A DNA stretch of 64,000 bases from AP-15 sp035503615 (GCA_035503615.1 DATJTI010000042.1:101708-165707), one strand, 5' to 3'; numbered from the stretch's first letter, positions 9,257 to 19,780 are shown. A program made the numbers and translations. Notes: a model not told the origin generated them from the sequence alone.

Positions 9257-9717
9257 AGAGTATCGATCTGGCGGCTATCGAGCACCACCGTCCGGGTCCC
9301 GAATTTCCAGCGCTCGCCCTCGCGCCGCACCCGGTCGACATAGCGGCCGGCGGCAAACACCGTCATGTCGCCATCCTGCATCGTGCGCACGACGAGAAAA
9401 TTCGCGACGAGATCGAGCACATCGCCTGGCTCGCCGGTGATCCTCAGCGACGAGACCAGGTGCCGGTAGCGCTGCGGCTCGTAGATGTTGGCCTCGCGCA
9501 AAGCGCTGACCCGGTCCTTCAGCATATTGCGCGAGGTCGCGTAGATCAGTCCGAGCGGACGGTTCGCCTCGTAGTTCTCGGCCGAGGTGACGCGGTAGAA
9601 GCAATCTTCGGTAAAGAAGTCGGGCCAGCGTTCGAGCTCGTCATCGTCGAGGCAGTGCACGTAATCCGCATAGAGTTCGTCGAGCTCCAGCCGCAGCGCG
9701 ACTGCCTCGATACTCAT
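9238..9717 (-). CDS. Aromatic-ring-hydroxylating dioxygenase, small (beta) subunit
   Basis: 159-residue cystatin-fold beta subunit of a Rieske non-heme iron oxygenase. It would pack beneath the alpha subunit trimer in a cytoplasmic alpha3beta3 enzyme. The segment YADYVHCLDDDELERWPDFF and the C-terminal GTRVVLDSRQIDTLL-type ending are typical, as is the length. It starts four bases after the alpha subunit stop, so the subunits are translationally coupled. A 15-bp direct repeat straddles its stop codon, so the last codons (LAIPL) are duplicated just downstream. Confidence 0.9.
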   Translation of the reverse strand: MSIEAVALRLELDELYADYVHCLDDDELERWPDFFTEDCFYRVTSAENYEANRPLGLIYATSRNMLKDRVSALREANIYEPQRYRHLVSSLRITGEPGDVLDLVANFLVVRTMQDGDMTVFAAGRYVDRVRREGERWKFGTRTVVLDSRQIDTLLAIPL

Positions 9718-9721
9718 TGGC

Positions 9722-10963
9722 CTACAGCCCCATCAGGGGTCGGTAGCAATGCCAGAAGCTGCGCACCGAGGCTTCGGTCGTGCGGTTGGCTTCGGAGACA
9801 TGGCCGGCACCGCCCATTTCCAGGACCGAGCAATCCTGCTCCGAGCCGCGGATCGCCCGCTGGATAAAGTTGCCGACGGCACCATCCTCCATCGAGACAT
9901 AACCGGCCGGGCCGACCAGATTTGCCTGGGCGAGGCGCAGCGCCGTCATCTCGGCATCGTCCTCCGCGAAGCCGAGATAGATCCACTGCAGTTCGGTCTT
10001 GTCCGGACCTTTGGGCAGAACCACGCGCAGCGCGATCGAGTTCTGGATCTGCTGCAATACGAAATTGGGGAACAACGACAGGATCTGCGTCGTCGTGTCA
10101 TCGCCGAATTCCTCGCGCATCGCAAGAAATCCGGGGTCGGCAAGACGGAAATTCTCGTGCATCGACGGCATGCCGGCATAGAGCCGGTCCGAGGTCGCGG
10201 CATCGACGCGGTCCACCTTGTTGCGGGTGTAGCTCGCATGATGCGCGCCATTCTCGGCAATATCGACGCCACCTTCCGCGGTCAGGCGCGACATGCGGAA
10301 TGTCGTGAAAAAGCTGTGCAGCAGCGTCGCGTGATAGGTGTCGCGCACATTCTCGAAATAGAGCTTCCAGTTGTTGTGCAGGATCTGCGAGGTGGTGCCG
10401 AGAATTTTCGGGGTGCCGTGCAGCACCCGGTGAATGCGCGAGCCGATCAAATTGCCGATATAGTCGCCGAGCGGCGGCGCTTCCGGCGACAGGGTGCCGA
10501 AGACGAGGTCGCCAAACCGGTCGACGCGCAGCTGTTTGAGACCGTGCTGTTCGAGAGCAAAGCTCGCTGGCATTCCGCCCTTGCCGGCGATGCCGCGGCG
10601 GAAGGCGACGCTGTCGAGATTGCCTGCGAGATCATAGCGCCAAGCATGATAGACGCAGGTCAGGTTGTCGGCGTGGCCGCGCTGTTTCAGGCAAACGAGG
10701 TTGCCGCGATGGGCGCAGCGGTTGACCATCGCATGCAGTTCGCCATCATGCCCGCGGGTCACGATGACCGGGGTCTCGCCGAGAAAGGTGGTCAGATAGT
10801 CGCCCGGCTGTGGCAGTTCCCCGGCGAGGGTCAGGAACTGCCAGGTCGGTCCGAGAAAGATCCGCGCCAGCTCCGCGCGGTAGATCTCGGGGTCGGCAAA
10901 CACCCGGTAGGGAACCCGGAGATTCCCCTCGGCGGGCCATTCGAGCATCGGCTGCTGTTCCAT
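9722..10963 (-). CDS. Aromatic-ring-hydroxylating dioxygenase, large (alpha) subunit
   Basis: 413-residue Rieske oxygenase alpha subunit. The Rieske 2Fe-2S ligands are visible as CAH at residues 83-85 and CVYH at 103-106. The mononuclear iron site follows as DTYHATLLH, with the bridging Asp and two His. The start at 10963 is preceded by GCGAGGTC; upstream in-frame codons lack family similarity. It lies between the flavin reductase and the beta subunit on the same strand. The substrate is presumably an aromatic ring or aromatic acid. No ferredoxin or ferredoxin reductase is encoded nearby, which leaves the electron donor open. Confidence 0.93.
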   Translation of the reverse strand: MEQQPMLEWPAEGNLRVPYRVFADPEIYRAELARIFLGPTWQFLTLAGELPQPGDYLTTFLGETPVIVTRGHDGELHAMVNRCAHRGNLVCLKQRGHADNLTCVYHAWRYDLAGNLDSVAFRRGIAGKGGMPASFALEQHGLKQLRVDRFGDLVFGTLSPEAPPLGDYIGNLIGSRIHRVLHGTPKILGTTSQILHNNWKLYFENVRDTYHATLLHSFFTTFRMSRLTAEGGVDIAENGAHHASYTRNKVDRVDAATSDRLYAGMPSMHENFRLADPGFLAMREEFGDDTTTQILSLFPNFVLQQIQNSIALRVVLPKGPDKTELQWIYLGFAEDDAEMTALRLAQANLVGPAGYVSMEDGAVGNFIQRAIRGSEQDCSVLEMGGAGHVSEANRTTEASVRSFWHCYRPLMGL

Positions 10964-11038
10964 GCTGGACCTCGCATCAGCGGCATAGGGACGCGGTTCA
11001 TGCGGCGGCAGTCGCGTCCCCACGGACTCTAAAGGACG

Positions 11039-11542
11039 TCAGCCACCGTAGAAGACGTTGTCGCCCAGATCCTTCATTTCGAGGATCGCGGCATCGGGAC
11101 GGCCGGTGACCGGTTTTGGCAGATGCGCCTCGACAACCTCGCCGACGACGATGTGGTGGTCGCCCTGCTCGACGATGCCGGTGACCCTGCATTCGACCGC
11201 AGCCAACGCCGCATCGAGGATCGGTGCGCCATTGCCACCCTGGTGGACCGCCTGGCCGGAGAGCTTGCCGTCTTCGAGCTGGGTCGGCTTGAAAAAGGTG
11301 AAGGCCACCCCCTTGGCGTCCTTGCCCAGCATGTTGAGAGCGAAATTCCTGGAGTTTTTGACGATCGGGTAGGCACCGGAATCGGTCTTCACGCCGACCA
11401 CGACCAGCGGCGGATTGAAGGCGCTCTGGGTCACCCAGTTGACGGTCGCGGCGGCGACATTGCCTTTCCCGTCATCGGCGGTCAGCACGTAGATGCCGTA
11501 AGGAATCATCCGCAGCGCAGTCTTTTTGGCATCCTGGTCCAT
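11039..11542 (-). CDS. Flavin reductase family protein
   Basis: 167-residue FMN-binding split-barrel protein of the flavin reductase (HpaC/RutF-like) family, which uses NAD(P)H to reduce free flavin. The start at 11542 gives MDQDAKKTALRMIPYGIYVL and follows GGGAGGG. The segment VNWVTQSAFNPPLVVVGVK binds flavin in the family, and the late GDHHIVVGEVVEAHL motif is conserved. Located 75 bp upstream of the dioxygenase alpha gene and downstream of an MFS gene, all on one strand. It may supply reduced flavin or electrons to the dioxygenase, an unusual pairing, or detoxify products. Confidence 0.88.
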   Translation of the reverse strand: MDQDAKKTALRMIPYGIYVLTADDGKGNVAAATVNWVTQSAFNPPLVVVGVKTDSGAYPIVKNSRNFALNMLGKDAKGVAFTFFKPTQLEDGKLSGQAVHQGGNGAPILDAALAAVECRVTGIVEQGDHHIVVGEVVEAHLPKPVTGRPDAAILEMKDLGDNVFYGG

Positions 11543-11640
11543 GTTTCGCCCTCCCTGTTCATGCAACGGCGCTGAGTGGATCATAAACCAGAAGCATTCC
11601 AAATTGAACCCATATGCGAAGATCATGGCGGCGCGGGCTG

Positions 11641-12909
11641 TCAGTTGCCCCTCCGGCCATTTGCGGCCTCGACATATTCCGGCACCCGGTAATAAACCCA
11701 CACCAGATTCGCCAGCAGCACCACACCGGTGACCAGAAACACCCAGCGCAGCCCGAACGCCGCGGCGACGGCACCACCGCTCAGCGGTCCGAGCGAGTTG
11801 CCGAGAAACATCGCCGACGCGGTAATGCCGTAGACCGTGCCGCGCTGGGCCCGCGGCACGAGCCGCCCGACCAGCGCGTTCGCGGTCGGCAGGATGCCGC
11901 CGATGAACATCCCGACCGCGAAGCGCTCGATCGTGAAGGTCCAGTAATTGCCGGCAAAAGTCTGCGGCAGGGTGGCAAGGCTCGCGCCCAGGAGGCTGAT
12001 CAGCAGCACCCGGCGGTAGCCGAGCACGTCGCTGCGCTTGCCGAGAAACGGCGAGGCGACGACATCGGCGAGCCCGGTCACCGAAAAGGCGATGCCGCTC
12101 AATGTGGCGAGATCGGGCCGCATGCCGACCAACTCCTTGACAAACAGCGTGACCACCGGCTGCACGGTGCGCACTCCGAACTGCGCCATCAGCAGCACGA
12201 AGAACAGCGGCAGCAACCCCGGCGAGCGCGCCACGGCGAGCAGTGCCGCGAGCAGCGAGCGTCCGTCACCGGTGCGCGGCGGGGCGACAAACCGCTCCTG
12301 CACGGCAAACCAGACGAGGAGGGTGGAGAGCAGCACCGTTCCCCCGGTGCAATAGAATGGGATGCGATAGCTGTGGGTCGCGTCGGCGAGCGCACCACCG
12401 ATGAGCGGGCCGATCAGCGAGCCGACCAGCTGCCCGGTACTGAGCCAGCCGAGCGCGAAGCCGAGCCGCTCCTCCGGCGCCTGGCTTGCGACCAACGCGA
12501 TCGCCGAGCTCGAGAACCCGGCAAACACCCCCATCAGCGCGCGACAGGCGAAGAACTGCCAGACATTGGCGGCCACCCCCATCAGCATCGCGAAAATGCC
12601 GATCGCGACACTCGAGCGCAGCAGCATCAGCTTGCGGCCGCGCCGGTCGGCCAGCCGCCCCCACAATGGCGAAGCAAAGGCTGCGACGAGCGAGGTGATG
12701 CCGGAGAGAATGCCCGCCCACAGATCGACCGCACTGGCCGAGCGGACTCCCAGCACCGGCAGAAACAGCGGCATGATCGGGGTCAGCATCGAGAAACTCA
12801 TGGTCATGACAAACTGGATGCCGACCATTGCCCACAATGTCCGCTGCCATTGCCCTGAGGGCGATTGCCCACTGTCATCGGTAATCGGTTCAATCGATTG
12901 TTCGGCCAT
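11641..12909 (-). CDS. MFS transporter, DHA1/TetA-like
   Basis: 422-residue major facilitator with 12 predicted helices. Motif A is present between TM2 and TM3 (GRLADRRGRK) and a degenerate copy in the second half (FLGKRSDVLGYRR). Overall it resembles drug/proton antiporters of the TetA/MdtG type. It heads the probable operon MFS - flavin reductase - dioxygenase alpha - beta, so it may import the dioxygenase substrate or export products. Operator-like dyads lie 53-119 bp upstream of its ATG. Confidence 0.88.
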   Translation of the reverse strand: MAEQSIEPITDDSGQSPSGQWQRTLWAMVGIQFVMTMSFSMLTPIMPLFLPVLGVRSASAVDLWAGILSGITSLVAAFASPLWGRLADRRGRKLMLLRSSVAIGIFAMLMGVAANVWQFFACRALMGVFAGFSSSAIALVASQAPEERLGFALGWLSTGQLVGSLIGPLIGGALADATHSYRIPFYCTGGTVLLSTLLVWFAVQERFVAPPRTGDGRSLLAALLAVARSPGLLPLFFVLLMAQFGVRTVQPVVTLFVKELVGMRPDLATLSGIAFSVTGLADVVASPFLGKRSDVLGYRRVLLISLLGASLATLPQTFAGNYWTFTIERFAVGMFIGGILPTANALVGRLVPRAQRGTVYGITASAMFLGNSLGPLSGGAVAAAFGLRWVFLVTGVVLLANLVWVYYRVPEYVEAANGRRGN

Positions 12910-13301
12910 GTCCCCCGCTGACCAACCCGAAATGGGGCCGCACCAAGCGGCCGGCTCGGTTGCTTTCTAGTCGAAAGGGTGTCGCGTTTTAGCGGAGAGG
13001 GTGCCGCTTTCCGGTCGAAAGGGTAAGTGCTTTCCAGCCGCGCGGACCGCGGCGGGACCGATCTGCATCGCCGCGCAGACGTGGCCGACGCCACGGCTGC
13101 AACTGCGCTCGGGTGAGAATGTCAACACCCGGCCGGGCGCGCGGCTACCTGCCGCCGGCAACCTGCGATGTTTCGCGTGCAATAGGCCGCTGCCCAAATC
13201 CCGGGCAGAATCACCTTGAAAAAAAGCAGAGACAATAACGCATTGCTGCCCTACATTCAGGTCAAGGCTCGACGACAGGGCCACTTTTGAACGGGAGTTG
13301 A
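12910..13301. other. Divergent intergenic region with repeats
   Basis: 392 bp between the start of the dioxygenase-operon MFS gene (minus) and the remains of another MFS gene (plus). The left part carries degenerate 22-bp tandem repeats (listed separately). The middle holds GC-rich DNA with CTGCCC...GGGCAG self-complementarity near 13191-13207. The right part is AT-richer (about 13210-13260) and could carry a promoter for the plus-strand gene. No convincing ORF was found. Confidence 0.5.
12962..13028. promoter_or_regulatory. Three degenerate 22-bp tandem repeats with operator-like dyads
   Basis: Units begin at 12962, 12984 and 13006, a spacing of exactly 22 bp or about two helical turns. A fourth partial unit begins at 13029. 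Units 1 and 3 contain CTTTC-N5-GAAAG dyads (CTTTCTAGTCGAAAG and CTTTCCGGTCGAAAG); unit 2 is decayed. They lie 53-119 bp upstream of the ATG of the MFS gene that heads the dioxygenase operon. Helically phased dyads at this distance fit binding sites for a regulator of that operon. No regulator gene is adjacent, so this is inference. Confidence 0.5.
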
Positions 13302-13795
13302 ATGATGGCGGCAGCACCGGTCGTGTACGATCGTCCCTGGTGGAAGAGGCCGATAGGGACCGATGGTATGCGTTTGTGGCGGCGCGGCTCGGCTGGACCC
13401 TCGACGCACCCGATTTTACGATCTTTCTGCTGATCATGCTGCCGATCGCCAAGACGTTCGGCATGCCGCTGACTGCGGTTACGATCGTCTTCGTCTTGAC
13501 GCTGTGGATGCGGCTCGTCGGCGCTACCGCCGTGGGCTGGGTCGCCGGCCGGCTCGGGCGAAAAATTCTATTGATGATCTCGATCCTCGGCTACTCGGTG
13601 TGCAATGTCATTGCCGGGCTCTTGCCGACCCTTCTGTTCCTGTTGATCTGCCGCACGCTGCTCGGCCTGTTCATGGGCGGCGAATGGCCCGCCGGTGCAT
13701 CACTGGCGGTAGAAACCTGGCCGATCCACTCGCGCGGCTTTATGCGCTGCATGACCAGGGGCACCGAGATGGTGCCCGCTCTGGTCGTGGCCTGA
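13302..13795 (+). pseudogene. Frameshifted and truncated MFS transporter remnant
   Basis: Remains of a close paralogue of the MFS gene at 14003. From the ATG at 13302 the frame reads PWWK, matching IPWWKEP in the intact copy. Similarity then continues in another frame from about 13345 (DRDRWYAFVAARLGWTLDA), so there is a frameshift near 13340-13350. Similarity runs through TM1-TM4, including motif A (GWVAGRLGRK) and GEWPAGASLAVETWP, and stops abruptly after SRGF near 13745. The frame then runs into unrelated sequence and a stop at 13795. Eight C-terminal helices are missing. It cannot make a working transporter. Confidence 0.85.
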
Positions 13796-13818
13796 CAAAA
13801 CACGCGTCATGTGCGCAC

Positions 13819-13853
13819 GGGCCTCTTTCGACACCGTCGGGAGAGGCCCTTTT
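13819..13853 (+). terminator. Rho-independent terminator
   Basis: Perfect 8-bp stem GGGCCTCT (13819-13826) / AGAGGCCC (13842-13849), with a nested CGAC-ACC-GTCG stem in the loop, followed by TTTT (13850-13853). It sits 24 bp after the stop of the broken MFS gene, presumably as that gene's original terminator. Confidence 0.7.
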
Positions 13854-13887
13854 GCTGTCGGACACCGCGATGCGACGCACAATGTTC

Positions 13888-13912
13888 AACCGCCGTTCCG
13901 GCCGGCGGTTTT
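13888..13912 (+). terminator. Second hairpin, possible terminator or leader structure
   Basis: AACCGCCG (13888-13895) pairs with CGGCGGTT (13903-13910), loop of 7 nt, followed by TTC. It lies between the first terminator and the intact MFS gene. The U-tract is short, so attenuation of the downstream gene is as likely as termination. Confidence 0.4.
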
Positions 13913-14002
13913 CACAACGCTCCACTCTACTTCAAAAAGCCCTCTGTTCTACTTTCGCAACGCTCCGCGTAAAGGGGCCCGCATAAACCAGGAGAAGAAC
14001 CG

Positions 14003-15280
14003 ATGACGACCGCTGCCGATACCGGGACATCGATCCCGTGGTGGAAGGAGCCGACCCGCGAGCAATGGCACGCCTGGGTTGCAGCCTGGCTTGGCTGGAC
14101 CTTGGACGCCTTTGATTTCACGATCTTTCTCCTGATCATGGTGCCGATCGCGCAGTATTTTCACGTGCCGCTGACAGCGGTAGCGATTGTCTTCACTCTG
14201 ACCTTGTGGATGCGGCTCTTCGGCGCCACCGCCTCGGGCTGGGTGGCCGATCGGGTGGGGCGCAAATTGCCGCTGATGATTGCGATCGCCGGGTATTCGG
14301 TGTGCAATCTCGTCGCCGGGCTGGCACCCACCTTCCTGGTCCTGCTGCTGTTCCGTGCCGCGCTCGGCTTCTTCATGGGTGCGGAATGGCCGGCCGGCGC
14401 GGCATTGGCGCTCGAACAATGGCCGCCGCGCTCGCGCGGGCTTATGGGCAGCGTGCTGCAAGCCTCCTGGGGTCTCGGCGGGCTGCTGTCAGCGGCAGCC
14501 TACGGCCTTCTTTACAATTCGATCGGCTGGCGCGGGCTCTTGATCATCGGGGTCCTGCCGGCGCTGCTGCTCTTCTACATCTTTCCCTTTGTCAAGGAGC
14601 CTGCAGTCTGGCTCGAAAACCGCCGCATCCAGCGCGCCGAGAAGCGCGAGGTGCGCATGCCGCTGTTCAGCATCTTCAAGCGGCGCATGCTCGGCAACAC
14701 GCTGACCGCATGCTGGTGGATGGCGAGCGGTTTCGTCACCGGGTATTCGGTCGGCGGCTTGTTCCCGACCTATCTGCAAAAGGGTCTGCATCTGAGCCCA
14801 GGGCTCGTTTCGCTGCCGATCATGCTGCAAAGTGTGCTGTTTTTTGTGAGCGGCTTTATCTGGGGTTGGGTGGCGGACCGTCTCGGCCGGCGCTGGGCGC
14901 TGATCCTTCCCGCGATCTTCGGGATCCTGTGCGCCCCGCTCTATCTGATGACCACCAACTACACGATGATCTTGGTATTCTTTACTATCCAGGGACTGTT
15001 CGCGGGCGGTGGCATGTATGCCCAGAACCCGACCTACCTCGCTGAACGCTTCCCGACCGAGGTGCGCGCGACAGCGAGCGGGTTCTGCTATCACCAGGGC
15101 GCGATCTTTGGCGGCGTGACGCTGCCGATCCTGGCCTATATTGCCGCCACCTGGCATACCGGGTTTGCCACCCCGATGCTGATCGGCACCGTGTTTGGCG
15201 CGGTCATGTTTATCATCGCGCTGCTGTTCAGCCCCGAGACCCGCGGCACGCAACTCTCGGCGGAGGTTGTTCTCGCCTGA
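14003..15280 (+). CDS. MFS transporter, aromatic acid/sialic acid symporter-like
   Basis: 425-residue 12-TM proton symporter. The start at 14003 follows AGGAGAAGAA. The N-terminus LGWTLDAFDFTIFLLIM, with an Asp in TM1, and motif A SGWVADRVGRKLPL place it with AAHS/MHS-type metabolite:H+ symporters (aromatic acids, sialate, small carboxylates). The second half carries a further motif A (GWVADRLGRRWAL). The start of a paralogue lies broken directly upstream. A catabolic substrate is likely given the neighbouring dioxygenase operon, but nothing in the sequence names it. Confidence 0.88.
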   Translation: MTTAADTGTSIPWWKEPTREQWHAWVAAWLGWTLDAFDFTIFLLIMVPIAQYFHVPLTAVAIVFTLTLWMRLFGATASGWVADRVGRKLPLMIAIAGYSVCNLVAGLAPTFLVLLLFRAALGFFMGAEWPAGAALALEQWPPRSRGLMGSVLQASWGLGGLLSAAAYGLLYNSIGWRGLLIIGVLPALLLFYIFPFVKEPAVWLENRRIQRAEKREVRMPLFSIFKRRMLGNTLTACWWMASGFVTGYSVGGLFPTYLQKGLHLSPGLVSLPIMLQSVLFFVSGFIWGWVADRLGRRWALILPAIFGILCAPLYLMTTNYTMILVFFTIQGLFAGGGMYAQNPTYLAERFPTEVRATASGFCYHQGAIFGGVTLPILAYIAATWHTGFATPMLIGTVFGAVMFIIALLFSPETRGTQLSAEVVLA

Positions 15281-15405
15281 AGCGCCCGATATAGCCGCGA
15301 CGGGATCGGCCGCCGCGCGGCATGGACCTCGCGCCACGGCGCCGCCTGCGTTAGGTCGTGCCGCGGGCGCCGGGGCCGGCAATCCAGCGGTTGCCCTGGA
15401 CCCCT

Positions 15406-15424
15406 CCCCGGACCTGATCCGGGG
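15406..15424. repeat. REP-like palindrome
   Basis: CCCCGGA-CCTGA-TCCGGGG, a perfect 7-bp stem in the 219-bp gap between the convergent MFS and thiD genes. Its wording resembles short dispersed palindromes common in alphaproteobacteria. No U-tract. Apart from this the gap holds nothing recognisable. Confidence 0.45.
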
Positions 15425-15499
15425 ACCGCGCGGAGGCGGCGACGGATGATGCAAGCTGAACCGGCGGTGCTCTAAACAGAGCCTGGCCCGGCGGAATGC

Positions 15500-16300
15500 T
15501 CAGCCAGCCGCGCCGAGCGGGTGGGCGTGGTCGAGCGGGCCATGGCCGCGGCCGAGACCGGGCGCGCTGGCGATCGCCCGCTGGACATAGGCGCGGGCGC
15601 GCTCGACCGCGTCCTCGATGCTGCGACCCTGAGCGAGACCGGTGGCGATCGCCGAAGCGAGGGTGCAGCCGGTGCCATGGGTGTGGCGGGTGGTGATGCG
15701 CGGGCTCTCCCAGCTGCGCACGCCCGCGGCGCTGACCAGCACGTCGGTTAGCGTGTCACCGGCGAGATGGCCGCCCTTGAGCAGCACCGCCCGGCAGCCG
15801 AGCGCCAGGAGGATCTCGCCGGCGGCGCGCATCGTCGCGACATCGCCGATCGCGCGGCCACACAGGATCTCGGCCTCCGGCAGGTTGGGGGTCAGCACAT
15901 CGGCACGGGGGATCAGCAACCGCTTCAGCGCCTCGATCGCTCCGGGATCGATCAGGCGGGCGCCACCCTTGGCCGCCATCACCGGGTCCACGACCAGCGG
16001 CAGCCCGTTTGCCCGCTCGGCCAGTACCGCGGCCAGCATTTCGATGACCGCCGCATCATGCAGCATCCCGGTCTTGATCGCGTCGGCGCCGATATCGTCG
16101 AGTACGACCTCGATCTGGCGGCGAATGAACTCGGGCGGCACCGGCAGGACATCAAACACGCCCTCGGTATTCTGCGCGGTCAACGCGGTGATTGCGGTCG
16201 CCGCGTAGCCGTCGAGCATCGTCACCGTCTTGATGTCGGCCTGGATACCGGCGCCTCCACCGGAATCGGAGCCGGCGACGATCAGGACCCGGCCGCGCAT
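15500..16300 (-). CDS. thiD: Hydroxymethylpyrimidine/phosphomethylpyrimidine kinase
   Basis: 266-residue ribokinase-fold kinase. It phosphorylates HMP and HMP-phosphate to HMP-diphosphate for thiamine synthesis in the cytoplasm. The N-terminal VAGSDSGGGAGIQADIKT is the ThiD signature, and the C-terminal THGTGCTLASAIATGLAQG is the anion-hole and catalytic Asp/Cys region of the family. Its ATG overlaps the glmM stop by one base, so it is the last gene of the ftsH-glmM-thiD string. thiE is encoded separately at 42.99 kb. Confidence 0.94.
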   Translation of the reverse strand: MRGRVLIVAGSDSGGGAGIQADIKTVTMLDGYAATAITALTAQNTEGVFDVLPVPPEFIRRQIEVVLDDIGADAIKTGMLHDAAVIEMLAAVLAERANGLPLVVDPVMAAKGGARLIDPGAIEALKRLLIPRADVLTPNLPEAEILCGRAIGDVATMRAAGEILLALGCRAVLLKGGHLAGDTLTDVLVSAAGVRSWESPRITTRHTHGTGCTLASAIATGLAQGRSIEDAVERARAYVQRAIASAPGLGRGHGPLDHAHPLGAAG

Positions 16301-17694
16301 TATTCGACCGCCGCAACCGACGCCGAAGAGACCGGCCGCAGCGGCGGGTCGTCAATCGCAGCCTCGCGGATCGCGGCGCAGATGTCATCGACGACCTGCG
16401 CGACCAATTCCTCATCCTCCCCCTCGGCCATCACCCGGATCAGCGGCTCGGTCCCCGACCGGCGGATCACCAGGCGCCCGCCGCTAGCGAGCCGCGCCTC
16501 GCCGCCGGCAATCGCATCCCTGACCGCGGGCCGGTCGAGCGGCATGCTCTTGCCATGGCGCACACTTTTGGCGAGTTGTGGGATCGGCGTGAACAGGCGG
16601 CACACCTCGCTTGCCGGCCGGCCGGTCTCGACGATCGAGGCCAGCACCTGGAGGGCGGCGATCAGCCCGTCTCCGGTTGTGGCATAATCGGCGAGGATGA
16701 TGTGACCCGATTGCTCGCCGCCGAGATTGCAGCCGAGGCTGCGCATCTTTTCGACGACATAGCGATCCCCGACCGCCGCCCGGTGCAGCCCGATCCGGTG
16801 GCCGGCGAGAAACCGCTCGAGACCGAGGTTGGACATGACCGTCGTCACCAGCGCATCGCCCTGGAGGCGCCCGACGCGGGCGAGACCGGTCGCGATCAGC
16901 GCCATCAGCTGGTCGCCGTCGAGGATGACCCCATGCTCGTCGGCGATGATCAGCCGATCGGCATCGCCATCGAGCGCGATGCCGATATCGGCACGCCGCG
17001 CCAGCACTTCGGCGCGCATCTGCTCTGGCGAGAGCGCACCGCATTCGCGATTGATATTGAGCCCGTCCGGAGCGACGCCGAGCGCGAACACCTCGGCACC
17101 GAGCTCCCAAAAGACGGTCGGCGCCACTTTGTAGCCGGCACCGTGCGCGCAATCGACGACGATGCGCAGGCCATCGAGCCGCAAGCCGCGCGGAAAGCTT
17201 TGCTTGACGAATTCGATATAGCGGCCACCGGCGTCTTCGAGCCGCTTGACCCGGCCGAGCTCGGCCGGCTCGGCACGCCGGTTCGGGCCGCGTGCCAGAC
17301 AATCCTCGATCTTTGTTTCGAGCTCGTCCGACAGCTTGTAGCCGTCGCGGCCGAACAGCTTGATGCCGTTATCGCCATAAGGGTTGTGCGAAGCCGAGAG
17401 TACGACGCCGAGATCGGCGCGCAGGCTGCGCGTCAGCATCGCGATAGCCGGGGTCGGTAATGGCCCGACCAGCACGACATCCATGCCCATCGTCACGAAG
17501 CCAGCGGTCAGCGCCGGTTCGAGCATGTAGCCGGAGAGCCGCGTGTCCTTGCCGATCACGACCTGGTGCCGGTGTGCGCCGTTCTTGAAACACTCGCCGA
17601 CCGCCATCGCCACTTTCAGCGCGGTCTCCGGTGTCATCGGCTCGTGATTGGCGGTCCCGCGGATCCCGTCGGTCCCGAACAACTGCCGCGTCAT
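16300..17694 (-). CDS. glmM: Phosphoglucosamine mutase
   Basis: 464-residue enzyme converting glucosamine-6-phosphate to glucosamine-1-phosphate for UDP-GlcNAc, peptidoglycan and LPS. The start at 17694 gives TRQLFGTDGIRG. The phosphoserine loop SASHNP has the active Ser at residue 102. DGDADR binds the metal, and the C-terminal RRSGTEPLIRVM binds phosphate. Length is standard for the family. In many alphaproteobacteria folP lies between ftsH and glmM; here that gap holds only a two-step hairpin. Confidence 0.96.
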   Translation of the reverse strand: MTRQLFGTDGIRGTANHEPMTPETALKVAMAVGECFKNGAHRHQVVIGKDTRLSGYMLEPALTAGFVTMGMDVVLVGPLPTPAIAMLTRSLRADLGVVLSASHNPYGDNGIKLFGRDGYKLSDELETKIEDCLARGPNRRAEPAELGRVKRLEDAGGRYIEFVKQSFPRGLRLDGLRIVVDCAHGAGYKVAPTVFWELGAEVFALGVAPDGLNINRECGALSPEQMRAEVLARRADIGIALDGDADRLIIADEHGVILDGDQLMALIATGLARVGRLQGDALVTTVMSNLGLERFLAGHRIGLHRAAVGDRYVVEKMRSLGCNLGGEQSGHIILADYATTGDGLIAALQVLASIVETGRPASEVCRLFTPIPQLAKSVRHGKSMPLDRPAVRDAIAGGEARLASGGRLVIRRSGTEPLIRVMAEGEDEELVAQVVDDICAAIREAAIDDPPLRPVSSASVAAVE

Positions 17695-17784
17695 GGGCCC
17701 CCCGCACCAAGTATCGCGAGACCGCATTACTTAGCCGACAACTGCTATCGGAGTCAAATAACATCTTCGCGATCAAATGCTTAA

Positions 17785-17826
17785 CGCCTGCCGCGGTTCC
17801 CGTTATACGGGAAAACACGGCAGGCG
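17785..17826. other. Two-step hairpin between ftsH and glmM
   Basis: Outer 9-bp stem CGCCTGCCG (17785-17793) / CGGCAGGCG (17818-17826) encloses an inner stem CCCGT (17799-17803) / ACGGG (17807-17811). It sits 32 bp after the ftsH stop in the only non-coding gap of the ftsH-glmM pair. There is no U-tract on the minus strand, so it is more likely an mRNA processing or stabilising structure than a strong terminator. Confidence 0.5.
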
Positions 17827-17857
17827 CATAAAACCCCCGCCCGGTCGGGTCGCGAGA

Positions 17858-19780
<1,923 letters not shown>

